From Idiomarina xiamenensis 10-D-4 (GTDB lineage Bacteria; Pseudomonadota; Gammaproteobacteria; Enterobacterales; Alteromonadaceae): 64,000 nucleotides of DNA. The position numbers were made by a program, and so were the translations under genes. Each line of letters opens with the position of its first letter. Position 1 is the first letter of the stretch. The DNA lies in the NCBI RefSeq assembly GCF_000299895.1, contig NZ_AMRG01000012.1, positions 1 through 64,000 of the forward strand, in the 5' to 3' direction. The notes beneath the pieces are model-generated. The model was not told where the DNA came from, did no database searches, and saw only the letters and a program-made list of their open reading frames with translations. This document shows, one piece after another, positions 51,379 to 61,700 of the stretch.

Positions 51379-54375
51379 TTAAAAACGAGCTTCGAAACCC
51401 AAGCGTACATAACGTGGCGTCTGCCAAGAATACGCCGCTTTATAATACTGGTTACGAACCCCTTCTGAGCTTTCATAGTGCTCATTGACGGCCGTCGCTT
51501 CTTGCGTATTAAAGATATTGAAAACATCTAATGACGCTTTCATATCGACACCCGATACGCTGAAGTTATAAGCCACCGATGCATCAACATTGAATGTCCA
51601 TGGGGTACGACCGGCAGTACCTCGCGGTACTTGCGTATAGGTACAAGTATCAGTCGCATCATCGCAGTCGGCAATATAGAACGTATCGCCATAGCTACCA
51701 TAGATGTTGGGGTCATCACTTGGATAGCCTTGACCGAATGCTGAGATTGGACGCCCACTCGATAACGAACCATTAAAGCCAACGGTCCAATTATCGTTAA
51801 TATCGTAGCTACCAAACACTTTAAAGACGTGACGACGGTCATTCGGCTGGTAACCATAAGCACCATCCATCAACGCCGGGAAATCAAAGTCTTGCGTCAC
51901 GCCAGGGTCGGCTTGATCGATATCAGACTTAACCGCACCCTCGAAGTTACCGGTGCTGCGTGACCAGGTATACAAGAAGTTTAAACGGAAGTTCTCGATA
52001 CGATATTTCAGTTCGGTTTGTACTGCTAAATACTCGTTGTTCGCTTTGGGTAATTGAATGGTGGTGTCATTCGGATGCATGGTTAATGAACCTTCATCAC
52101 GCACACCGTCGTTTAATGGAAGTTTGCTCTCATCAAACTCACTGCCATTCCAATAGTAACCATCTTTATACCAGCTCGAATCTTCGCCTGGATTTAGCAA
52201 GATACAGTAAGGGTAGGCATAACGGCCACAGTAATCATCGAGCGCACTGGTCACTTCACGATAAGTACCGCGCACCGACAATGCTAGGTCTTCATTGATA
52301 GACTGTTCAAAACCTAAGATGAACTCTTCCCGCGCAAAGGGATCTGCTTCTTGCGCTTGAAAGGTATCTTTTGGCGGCGGTGTCGCGATCGAGTTAGTTA
52401 CCGTCGAATCTTCAACGCTGCCAGCGATGGGAGAAAAGCCAATCGGCTCACCAGTGGTTGGATCTATGCTATCAAAGGTGTAATAAGTCGTGGTATCACT
52501 AATACCTGACCCAGAGCGATAAATGGTGTTATTAGCGATAGGCAGGTAATACTCACCCCAAGTCGCATAGATCTTGGTATCACCGGTTCCAAACACATCC
52601 CAGCTAATGCCTAAACGCGGCGCGATATCGGTGTTAAATGAGTACAATAAGTTGCCATTAGTCGCCGTACCTTCAAACTTATCTTTGCGAATACCGATGT
52701 TTAACAGCACACGATCGGTAATTTGCCAAGCGTCTTCAATATAAAACGCGCTCAGTTCAGATGAGAATGAGCCACCGCCTTCGAAAATACGATCTTCAAC
52801 ATAATCTAACGGAGCACCGGTGGTATTTGTATAAACATCACCTTGAATTGTCGCTCCAGTTCCTAATGTTTTATAGGTCCAGTTATGACCTCCAGCAGGA
52901 GCCGTAATATTAACCGATTCTCGCTCTTGGTAATCGTAACCTGCTCGCAGCGTATGGTCGCCAATGTAGTACTCTAAATCTAAGCGATATTGAGTATTCT
53001 CGTCAGAGTTTTCTCCGTATGAACCACCAGGACCGCAACCTTGCGCTAAATCATCAACTTCTCGCGCATCACTGACCGACGGACAATCTAAATCAGAGGG
53101 CTGCGAACCATACTGTGTTTCAATGCGACCCGCTAACGCGCTGACGGTCAAGCTGTCGCTCCAATATCCCGTATAGCTCAAGCTATGCGCGGTGCCGCCA
53201 CGTTCGATTAGACTTTGACCAACGTAATCACCGATGCTACTGGTATTGGCATCAAAACGATAAATATCTCGAGAGGTGGTGCGCTCGTCAGAGTAACCGA
53301 AGTAGCTGAGGCGATGTTCAGGACTAATATCCCAATCAATTTTCGCGCCCCAGAATAAGTTATCGCCGCCATCCGCTTTTTCTTCGCGATAAACGGAATC
53401 AGCTAAAAACTGCGCGTCGGTGCCCGACGACACTTCCGCATAATGTTTTTCAACAGAACGAGGGTTGACCAACGCATAAATAAACAACTTATCTTTAATA
53501 ATGGGTCCAGAGGCAGTCAGACTTACGCTATATTCTTCAGAGTCGCTAACGCTGTTGTCTCGGAAGACATTACCAACACCGTCATTACCCCGCGAGATCT
53601 CACCGTCTTCGCGTAAACCGGAAGGTTCAAAATAAGACACTGCGGAGAATTCCCAAGCGTTGGTACCACTTTTGGTCACCGCATTAATCACACCACCGGT
53701 GGCGCGACCGTACTTGGGTGACATACCGCCAGTTTTTACTTGAAATTCTTTATAAAACTCAAAAGGAACCGAGCCACAGCCTAAGCCTTGGCGTGTATCG
53801 GTAACTTCTAGGCCATTGATATAACATGAATTTTCGGCGATCGATGCACCGCCGAAAGATGCTGCGTCACCAAAACCATCGTCGCCCCGAACCGTGCCCG
53901 GCGCCAATAACGCCACCGACGTTAAGTCACGTCCCACGGGCAGTTTGTCTAACTCAACTTCACCAACAACCAGACCTGAGTCGGTGGTGGTTACGTCGAC
54001 ATTGGAAACACGTGCACCAGTCACCTGAATAGTTTCCATGGCGCTTTGCTGTTCAACACGGATAGTAGGCGTAGCGTTGCTACCTAAGGACACCCGTACC
54101 GATTGCGTAGCGACAACTTCACTACCGCGCTTGACGCGCAACTCATAAACCCCGGTGGGCATCGCGGGAAAACGAAAACGGCCATCATTGACACTAATTT
54201 CGCGTGAGAATCCGGTTTCAGCGTTATAAGCCTCAACCGTCAGTCCTTGCGTATCCTGCGCAACGACTTGACCAAGAATATTAGAGGGTTGTTGTGCAAA
54301 AGCCGGTGTAGCAACCGACAACGAGGCAGCGACTGCAAGAGACGCTAACGTCACCTTGAAGCTTGTATTTGTCAT
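51379..54375 (-). CDS. Oar-like TonB-dependent receptor with carboxypeptidase regulatory-like domain
   Basis: The 998-residue protein has a signal peptide ending AFAQQ (residues 1-28). An N-terminal carboxypeptidase-regulatory-like domain (about 30-110, TVEAYNAETGFSREISVNDGRFRFPAMPTGVYELRVKRG) precedes a plug (IQVTGARVSNVDVTTTDSGLVVGE ... YGRATGGVINAVTKSGTN) and a long barrel ending VRLGFEARF. This layout is the Oar group, linked in other bacteria to protein or large-peptide uptake and to adhesion. It is far from receptors 1 and 2 in sequence. It sits between DUF294 and the exonuclease, has its own terminator, and follows a very AT-rich upstream segment. Confidence 0.92.
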   Translation of the reverse strand: MTNTSFKVTLASLAVAASLSVATPAFAQQPSNILGQVVAQDTQGLTVEAYNAETGFSREISVNDGRFRFPAMPTGVYELRVKRGSEVVATQSVRVSLGSNATPTIRVEQQSAMETIQVTGARVSNVDVTTTDSGLVVGEVELDKLPVGRDLTSVALLAPGTVRGDDGFGDAASFGGASIAENSCYINGLEVTDTRQGLGCGSVPFEFYKEFQVKTGGMSPKYGRATGGVINAVTKSGTNAWEFSAVSYFEPSGLREDGEISRGNDGVGNVFRDNSVSDSEEYSVSLTASGPIIKDKLFIYALVNPRSVEKHYAEVSSGTDAQFLADSVYREEKADGGDNLFWGAKIDWDISPEHRLSYFGYSDERTTSRDIYRFDANTSSIGDYVGQSLIERGGTAHSLSYTGYWSDSLTVSALAGRIETQYGSQPSDLDCPSVSDAREVDDLAQGCGPGGSYGENSDENTQYRLDLEYYIGDHTLRAGYDYQERESVNITAPAGGHNWTYKTLGTGATIQGDVYTNTTGAPLDYVEDRIFEGGGSFSSELSAFYIEDAWQITDRVLLNIGIRKDKFEGTATNGNLLYSFNTDIAPRLGISWDVFGTGDTKIYATWGEYYLPIANNTIYRSGSGISDTTTYYTFDSIDPTTGEPIGFSPIAGSVEDSTVTNSIATPPPKDTFQAQEADPFAREEFILGFEQSINEDLALSVRGTYREVTSALDDYCGRYAYPYCILLNPGEDSSWYKDGYYWNGSEFDESKLPLNDGVRDEGSLTMHPNDTTIQLPKANNEYLAVQTELKYRIENFRLNFLYTWSRSTGNFEGAVKSDIDQADPGVTQDFDFPALMDGAYGYQPNDRRHVFKVFGSYDINDNWTVGFNGSLSSGRPISAFGQGYPSDDPNIYGSYGDTFYIADCDDATDTCTYTQVPRGTAGRTPWTFNVDASVAYNFSVSGVDMKASLDVFNIFNTQEATAVNEHYESSEGVRNQYYKAAYSWQTPRYVRLGFEARF

Positions 54376-54612
54376 AGTTTGTCCCTGGAATTGTTGTTTT
54401 TATCCCGATGTTACGGAATTGTTTAAACTAGTAGACAAAGTACAAGCTGTAAAGCTTACCCAACTAATTAGCCGAGAAACAATAAAATATCACTTTAATT
54501 ACAACAATTTAATTAACAAAAAAATTAAGTAAAGATAGCGTAAAGAAAATAAAAAGACATAAATAATAAAACAAAAATAATATATATTAAGTTATATTTA
54601 ATATCGAAAAAA
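54376..54612 (-). other. very AT-rich intergenic segment upstream of Oar-like receptor
   Basis: The 237 nt between the DUF294 stop and the receptor start are almost only A and T in the stretch 54480-54610. No ORF or terminator hairpin is evident. It probably contains the receptor promoter, and such AT-rich DNA is a likely H-NS-type target. Confidence 0.5.
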
Positions 54613-56454
54613 TCAATATCCCTGTCGACCAAATTTCAACCCGGCCGCCTGTTGAGCTTCTTTTATGATCCTAAATGCCGATTTCAGTTGGCGTCTGGAT
54701 AAGGTACTTAATTGGTCGGGATCAAGCGCATTCTGCGGTTTATCCGAGCCAAACACCCGTAATTGGTGATTTAAACGTAGTTGCGTTAGAAATTGCCATG
54801 CTTCTTGCAGCGACTGGTTATCGCTATCACTCAGTACCGAACGCCCTTTCAGTTGCGCTAAACGACGTGGCGTAGCGGCATCAAGTAAGCCCTCTTGCAG
54901 CGCGTATAAGCGCACAATATCGTTAATTAAAGCGATGCCGTAGCGTTTAATGTCAATGGTATCGGCGCCCTTATCCGACTGCGTGCGGAGCCGATTAAAT
55001 AGCCCCAAGGGCACGGCAATGCGATTGACTAACAAGGCTAAATTAGCCAAGAATACTTCACGTTTACCAATTTTCGCGACACCTTCACGGTATTGTGCAT
55101 ACAATCGTTTATTGCCAACCACCATCCGGCTATCAAAGAAAATCTGACAATACATCAGCGCTTTCGGTGTCGGGCTGTCAGACCAACCATCAAAGCGCTG
55201 TAACCATTCACTCAAGGTGCCCCGACAGTCGGCGTTACTGGCCATGATGTTACCCGGACATAACGGAATACCGCAGGCATGTAAGCCTTCACAGACATAT
55301 TCGCCAAGCTGTGCAAACCATGCCCGCTGTCCGTCAGTTAAGCCGTCAGCTAACAATAGACCGTTGTCTTGATCAGAGCTCAGTGTTTGATCTTCGCGCC
55401 CCTGCGAGCCAAATGCTAACCATGCATAAGCAGCGGGCGCAACGCCATGCTCACGCTCATATAAGGTGATCAGTTGCCGAGTCATGGCATCGGTTAACGA
55501 AGCCATCAACCGTCCTAACACCGAGGTATCTTTAACACGGCCGGCAAACGTTTGTAAGTAAGCTGGAATTTGCTGCGCTTCAGTGACCAATTGCTCGCGT
55601 GTTTGCGCCTTATATAAAGCACTGATCAAGAATACCGGCTCGCTGCGTTGCTGACGCATTAAATCGGTCGTGGTGACCATACCCAACGGCGTATCGTCGT
55701 CTGCCAATACCGGCAAATGGTGCACATTATGCTGTGTCATCAGGGTTAATGCGTCTAATAACGAACGCCTTGCATAGACCGCTTCGGGTGCCTGCGTCAT
55801 TACCGCCGAGACCGCCACCTCATAGGGTAAGCCAGCGGCGACTACGCGATTACGAATATCTCGGTCAGTTAAGATGCCAACCAACTGGCCTTTATCAACC
55901 ACTAGTACCGACGATACGCCTTCTACCGACATCAACTTAGCCGCCTCTTGTATCGGCGTGGTGCTAGTTAAACTGATGGCTTCGTGCTGCAATACGCTAG
56001 CCACAGTACGGTCACTCCAATCACCGTCACCCTGCTGCTGGCGTTCGGTTAATAAACGCTGTCCATGAGCGCGAATGAAATATTGCTCAAACGCTTTACT
56101 ATGGCTTCGTAGCTCGTCAAAAGTAGTCTGTGATAAGGCGTAAACAATACCGTCCTGAATACATTCTAAATGGTTGATAATGGCGCGACCGGTTAACAAC
56201 GAGGGAAAGCCAAATAAGTCTCCCGCCTCCAATCGCTCCAATAAACGCTGCTGCTGGTCGCGCAAATCAAAAATGCCAGAGCGTACAACAAAGAGTGCTG
56301 GGTGCAGTTGCTTGAGTAACTCATTGCAATTGTCGGCGTTCATATAAACCGCCTGAATTTGGCGCACCGCCCAACGTCGGTGCTGCTCGTTTAATTCGTC
56401 AAAGGGCGGACAGTCAGCAAAAAAGCTATCGACATCGGAAAATTCAGGAGTCAT
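54613..56454 (-). CDS. cyclic-nucleotide-binding/CBS/DUF294 nucleotidyltransferase-like protein
   Basis: A 613-residue cytoplasmic protein with a cyclic-nucleotide-binding-like domain (about residues 15-140), a CBS pair (about 160-275: VSSVLVVDKGQLVGILTDRDIRNRV and VHHLPVLADDDTPLGMVTTTDL), and a DUF294 nucleotidyltransferase-like domain (about 300-440) with AYAWLAFGSQGREDQTLSSDQDNGLLL. In the last, GS and DxD-like residues match the polymerase-beta fold. A DUF294 C-terminal helical domain closes the protein. It lies downstream of actP but behind a terminator. This family is often in the acetate-uptake locus; its reaction is not established. Confidence 0.92.
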   Translation of the reverse strand: MTPEFSDVDSFFADCPPFDELNEQHRRWAVRQIQAVYMNADNCNELLKQLHPALFVVRSGIFDLRDQQQRLLERLEAGDLFGFPSLLTGRAIINHLECIQDGIVYALSQTTFDELRSHSKAFEQYFIRAHGQRLLTERQQQGDGDWSDRTVASVLQHEAISLTSTTPIQEAAKLMSVEGVSSVLVVDKGQLVGILTDRDIRNRVVAAGLPYEVAVSAVMTQAPEAVYARRSLLDALTLMTQHNVHHLPVLADDDTPLGMVTTTDLMRQQRSEPVFLISALYKAQTREQLVTEAQQIPAYLQTFAGRVKDTSVLGRLMASLTDAMTRQLITLYEREHGVAPAAYAWLAFGSQGREDQTLSSDQDNGLLLADGLTDGQRAWFAQLGEYVCEGLHACGIPLCPGNIMASNADCRGTLSEWLQRFDGWSDSPTPKALMYCQIFFDSRMVVGNKRLYAQYREGVAKIGKREVFLANLALLVNRIAVPLGLFNRLRTQSDKGADTIDIKRYGIALINDIVRLYALQEGLLDAATPRRLAQLKGRSVLSDSDNQSLQEAWQFLTQLRLNHQLRVFGSDKPQNALDPDQLSTLSRRQLKSAFRIIKEAQQAAGLKFGRQGY

Positions 56455-56511
56455 GGTTACAATCCCTCAGTAAACGCTATTACCAGTTTAGTCAAAATCC
56501 TGATGGCTAAG

Positions 56512-56538
56512 AAAAAAGCCCGCTATGAAAGCGGGCTT
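56512..56538 (-). terminator. terminator after actP-like gene
   Basis: 9-bp stem AAGCCCGCT / AGCGGGCTT followed by TTTTTTC on the minus strand, 26 nt past the symporter stop. Confidence 0.9.
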
Positions 56539-56563
56539 ATCAACTAACAGACTGAATCAGTTA

Positions 56564-58259
56564 TCAGTGGTCATGCGCCACGCCAGCGCCCTTAGGATAA
56601 CGAATCGATTCTACCAACTCTTGAATATCCTCCGGTGCATCGCCGGTCATTTTGTGAACCGCAAAGGCCACCACAAAGTTCAGAATCATACCCAAAGTAC
56701 CAATACCCTCAGGAGAAACACCGAGTATCCAATGATCCGGTGTATTCAATTCAGGGCTGATAAACTTGAAGTAAACGATATAAGCGAAGGTGAAGGTAAT
56801 ACCCACCACCATACCGGCTATCGCTCCGGCGCGGTTCATGCGTTTGTGGAAAATCCCCAAAATGATCGCCGGGAAGAAGCTAGCCGCGGCTAAACCGAAC
56901 GCGAATGCCACCACCTGTGCCACAAATCCGGGCGGATTAACGCCAAAGTATCCCGATAGCACAATGGCCACCGCAGCCGCTAAACGGGCGTAGAACAGCT
57001 CTTGTTTATCAGATATATTTGGCATTAATGTGCGTTTTAACAGGTCATGCGATACCGACGTAGAAATAACCAACAATAACCCGGCTGAAGTCGACAGTGC
57101 CGCGGCAATACCACCGGCCGCCACCAATGCCACTACCCATGCCGGTAAGCTGGCGATTTCAGGATTCGCTAACACCATAATGTCACGGTCAATGGTCATT
57201 TCGTTGCGGTCATCGCCCGAATAGAACATTTTGCCGTCGCCATTCTTATCTTCCCACTTGATCAGGCCGGTTTTCTCCCAGTTTTTCACCCAGTCAGGTG
57301 CTTGGCTATATTCAACACCGGTCATTTCTGGACCATTGATGGTGTTAAACAAGTTCACCTTAGAAAACGCGGCAATCGCAGGCGCGGTCAGATAAACAAC
57401 CGAAATGAACAGTAACGCCCAACCGGCAGAACGGCGCGCATCACGGACTTTCGGTACGGTGAAAAAGCGCACGATAACGTGTGGCAAGCCCGCAGTACCG
57501 ACCATCAACGCACAGGTGATGAAAAATACATCAATTTTGCTGCGTGCGCCCTCGGTGTAAGCGGCAAAACCCAGTTCTTGTGAGAGCCCATCCAGACGTT
57601 CTAATAAGAATTGTCCGGAGCCATCGGTCACTGTCGCACCAAAACCGGTTTGCGGTAAAAAGTGGTCAGTCATTAACAGCGAAATGAAAATCGCGGGCAC
57701 GATGTAAGCGAAAGCCAATACACAGTATTGTGCAACCTGCGTATAGGTAATCCCTTTCATGCCACCCAACACGGTATAAAAGAAGACAATGACCATGCCG
57801 ATAATAACGCCGGTAGCAATGTCGACCTCTAAGAAGCGTGAAAACACCACACCGACGCCGCGCATCTGACCTGCGATGTATGTAAACGACACGACAATGG
57901 CGCAGATAACGGCGATGGTACGGGCTAACTGCGAATAATAGCGGTCGCCAACAAAGTCGGGCACGGTGAACTTGCCGAACTTGCGTAAGTACGGTGCTAA
58001 ACATAGCGCCAGCAACACATAGCCGCCAGTCCAGCCCATCAAGTAAACGCTACCATCGTAGCCAGCGAAAGCGATAATACCGGCCATCGAAATGAACGAC
58101 GCCGCCGACGGCGGTCGCCATACCGTTCATCACCGGGTGTACACCACCGCTAGCAACATAAAAGTCATTGGTTGAACCGGCACGCGACCAAATGGCGATA
58201 CCGATGTATAGCGCAAATGTGAGGCCGACAATAATAAAAGTAAGAGTTTGAATATCCAT
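56564..58259 (-). pseudogene. actP: actP-like cation/acetate symporter, broken by a frameshift
   Basis: A sodium:solute symporter (SLC5/SSS) of the acetate type, now in two frames. The 5' part (ATG at 58259) reads MDIQTLTFIIVGLTFALYIGIAIWSRAGSTNDFYVA ... HPVMNGMATA, then falls out of frame at about 58108 and stops at 58050. The 3' part reads AASFISMAGIIAFAGYDGSVYLMGWTGG to the C-terminus (VESIRYPKGAGVAHDH) with no other defect. In the family these parts are joined by ADWMSAASF; the ADWM codons are missing, so 11 nt appear to be deleted. An internal ATG at 58087 could give a 507-residue fragment lacking the first helix and the start of the second. The DUF4212 partner upstream is intact. An assembly error remains possible. 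Confidence 0.85.
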
Positions 58260-58267
58260 AGCGCCCC

Positions 58268-58534
58268 CTAATCTTCGTGAACCTGATATTTATTATCCAG
58301 GGCAGCCATTCTTTTCACGTAAATGAAAATTAAGGCGACGAAAGTCAAAATTGAACCTTGCTGAGCAAACCAAAATCCGAGTTTGAAGCCAAAAAACGTA
58401 ATTTGATTCAGCACATCGACCAGCAAAATGCCGAAACCATAAGACACGACAAACCAAACCACCAATAGCTTGAGCATCAAGCTCAGGTTTTCGCGCCAAT
58501 ACGCTTTGGCATGTTCTGCACTTTGAAATGCCAT
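58268..58534 (-). CDS. DUF4212 small subunit of SSS symporter
   Basis: An 88-residue inner-membrane protein with two hydrophobic segments (about residues 18-40 and 50-73). The family pattern is AYWRENLSLMLKLLVVWFVVSYGFGILLVDVLNQI and GFKLGFWFAQQGSILTFVALIFIYVKRM. It is found almost always just upstream of an actP-like symporter, as here (8 nt gap), and is thought to be an accessory subunit. Intact while its partner is frameshifted. Confidence 0.93.
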   Translation of the reverse strand: MAFQSAEHAKAYWRENLSLMLKLLVVWFVVSYGFGILLVDVLNQITFFGFKLGFWFAQQGSILTFVALIFIYVKRMAALDNKYQVHED

Positions 58535-58634
58535 AAACGTCCCCTCCAGTTGTTCTATGTTGTAAACGATTGTTGTTGTTTATTCAGTTGTTCATGCAAG
58601 TACGAATCTAGACCCGATGTTAAAAAGTCGTAAT

Positions 58635-58650
58635 TGGACTTTGGTCTAAG
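58635..58650. promoter_or_regulatory. imperfect palindrome, candidate operator copy 1
   Basis: TTGGACTTTGGTCTAA, an imperfect inverted repeat (TTGGAC/GTCTAA). A second copy with the same GGACT-N3-GTCTAA core lies at 58695-58710. Both are in the divergent region between DUF4212-actP and the sensor kinase. Confidence 0.5.
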
Positions 58651-58662
58651 TGTTAACAAAAG

Positions 58663-58688
58663 CCATTAGCGGTCGCCCGCTAATGGCG
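58663..58688. promoter_or_regulatory. 26-bp inverted repeat in the actP-crbS divergent region
   Basis: Perfect 10-bp arms GCCATTAGCG / CGCTAATGGC around a 6-nt spacer, located between the two palindrome copies. No T-run follows, so an operator is more likely than a terminator. Confidence 0.55.
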
Positions 58689-58694
58689 TAGAAT

Positions 58695-58710
58695 GGGACT
58701 AATGTCTAAT
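58695..58710. promoter_or_regulatory. imperfect palindrome, candidate operator copy 2
   Basis: TGGGACTAATGTCTAA. It shares GGACT-N3-GTCTAA with copy 1, 60 nt away, and lies 20 nt before the sensor-kinase ATG, where a bound protein would affect its transcription or translation. Confidence 0.5.
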
Positions 58711-58729
58711 AAAATAATAATGGTTCTGC

Positions 58730-61700
58730 ATGACTTGGTTACTGGTATTAGCGGCTTTGGCGTATATTGCGTTGCTATTTGGTATCGCTAGTTGGGGTGA
58801 TCAACCACGTTCAATCGCCAACCGACTAAGCTATAAGCCGATTATTTACTCGATGTCGTTGGCCATTTATTGTACCAGCTGGACCTATTATGGCGCGGTC
58901 GGTAACGCTGCCGTTGATGGTTGGGCTTTTCTTCCCATTTTATTGGGCCCCGCGTTACTGTTTTTATTTGGTTTACCGGTACTCAGCAAGTTAGTGTCGG
59001 TCAGCAAGCAGCAAAACATTACCTCAATTGCGGATTTTATCGCCTCGCGTTATGGCAAACGACAACGTCTGGGCTTTTTCGTAACGCTCATCGCCCTATT
59101 GGCAACTACGCCCTACATCGCGTTGCAACTAAAAGCCGTAGGCACCAGTTTTATGGTGCTAACAGAAAACCAAGGACCGCTAGCGGCGTTTTCGATTAAC
59201 GAAATGGGCGCGGCAGTGTTGATGGCGGTATTTGCCATGTTATTCGGTACTCGTCATGTCGAAGTCACCGAATATCGTAACGGTATGATCCTCGCTATCG
59301 CTGTCGAGTCGATGATCAAACTATTCGCACTCGGCGCCGCCGCTATTTTTGCGTGGTGGTTGTTTGCCAGTGAATCAACGTTATCGATGCCACAAACGGT
59401 TATTCATCCATCGGCATCGGCTTGGTCTTTCTCGCGTTTGCTCGATTTCGACTTTGTCGTACAAACCTTTATGGCGGCGGGAGCCATTTTATGCCTACCA
59501 CGACAATTTCACGTGGCCGTGGTTGATAACGTCGACATACGGCACTTACGCACAGCGCGTTGGGGCTTCCCACTGTATTTGGCATTAACCGCGATGGCGA
59601 TTGTCCCAATTGCCATCAGTGGTCAGTTCTTCTTCTCACCCGCTGTCGATGGCTCGACTTATGCGCTAAGGCTACCGCTCTTAACCGACCAAACTTGGTT
59701 AGCGGTATTAATTTTTATTGGCGGTATATCGGCAGCAACGGCCATGGTTATCATTGCCTCGGTCACATTAAGTACGATGATCACTAACGACGTTATCATG
59801 CCGTTACTGTTGCAGCGTGAATCGCGCTTACCACAACAAGAACGTCGTCGAGAGTTCCGCGAACCACTGTTACTGATCCGCCGTTTAACCATCGCCATTA
59901 TCATGTTGCTGGCTTTTGCTTGTTATTATTTTTGGGCGGCAAATACCAACTTAGTCAGCATCGGTTTGCTCGCGTTCTCGTTAGTTTTGCAATTGTTACC
60001 GGCTATCGTCGGCGGTTTGTACTGGCGCCGCGCACATGCCCGTGGCGTTTACGCTGGCTTGCTTGCCGGTTTACTAGGCTGGGTACTGAGCGTATTGGTG
60101 CCCATGTACCTACACCACGAAGCCAATCAAACGTCCGTGATCACCCAAGGAACGGTAATTTCGTTGTTGGTTAACCTGGTCGCCTTTTTAGGATTTTCCC
60201 TAGTCGCGCGAGCGCGACTGGTTGATCGTATTCAAGCCACAGCTTTCGTAAAACCGAGGGCAGCACGTCCTGAGCTGGCTCCAAAACGCGACCATCAAGT
60301 CACTAATGCTGACTTATTATTATTGTTGCGTACCTTTTTGGGGCGCGAGCGCGCGCAGCAAATCATGGCTTACTATCAGCCGCAAGAGCATCAGGAAATT
60401 CGTGCTGAAGCGATCGCCGACAAGGCCCTGATCGAATATGTAGAACGCGCTATCGCAGGCGTATTGGGCGCCGCTACCGCACGCTCGTTGATTGAAGCCG
60501 CGTTACGCGATAAACAACTCAACCTTGAAGAGGTCGTGCACTTTTTCGACGACACCACGCAAGCTTTGCAAACCCAACAATCGATTCTGTTCAGTTCGCT
60601 AGAAAACCTTGCACAAGGCATCAGTGTCGTTGACGCCGAATTGCGTTTAGTCGCCTGGAATAAACGCTATTTAGATTTATTCGACTATCCCAGTGGTATG
60701 GTGCGGCCGGGACAGCCGATAGCCTTGTTGATCCGCTATAACGCTGAACGCGGGGAATGCGGCCCCGGTGACATCGATGAACTTGTTAGTAAGCGCTTAC
60801 GCTATATGCAAATGGGTTCTCCACATAGCTTTATTCGCCGCCGCGGCGACGGCCGTGTAATCGAAATGGTCGGTAACCCACTGCCTAGCGGTGGCTTCGT
60901 GACCAGCTTCACCGATATTACCGAACACGTCGAAAGCCAACGCTTACTCGAAGAAGCTAATATCGATCTTGAACATCGTATTGACGTGCGCTCGCAGAAA
61001 ATTCGCGAAATCAATAATGAGCTAACCGAAGAAATTGACCGCCGACGCAAAGTTGAGGAACAGTTAAAACGTGCAAAAGCCGAAGCCGAGGCCGCCAACG
61101 CCTCAAAAACACGCTTTTTAGCCCTGGCCAGCCACGACATCCTGCAGCCTTTAAACGCCGCTCGGCTTTACTTGTCGGCGGTTGATGAAAATGAGATCAG
61201 CGACAACAACCGCAGCTTATTGGATAAATTAGATACCGCACTGGCATCTACCGAACATTTATTATCAACCTTGCTCGCTATCGCCAAAATGGAACAGGGG
61301 GCGCTACAACCGCAGTTTCGGCATGTGCACTTGGCCAGTATTTTAAACCCATTAATTGAAGAATATGCGGTTCTGGCAGAACAACGGCAGCTCGAGTTCC
61401 GAGCGCACTTCTGTGACGCGGTGATTTACACCGACCCCACCTACTTACGGCGTATTGTGCAAAACTTCTTATCTAACGCCATCAAATATACCCCGCAAGG
61501 CAAAGTCTTGCTGGGCGTACGTAAACGTGGCCACTATTTGGTGATTGGCGTCTGGGACACCGGTCCCGGTATCGCCGAACAGCAGCAACAGAAAATTTTT
61601 GATGCCTTTTATCGTATTAAACACAGCAATGTTGGCGGTGTTGGTTTGGGACTTAGCGTGGCACAGCGCATGAGTGAGCAGTTAAGTTGTCAATTACGGG

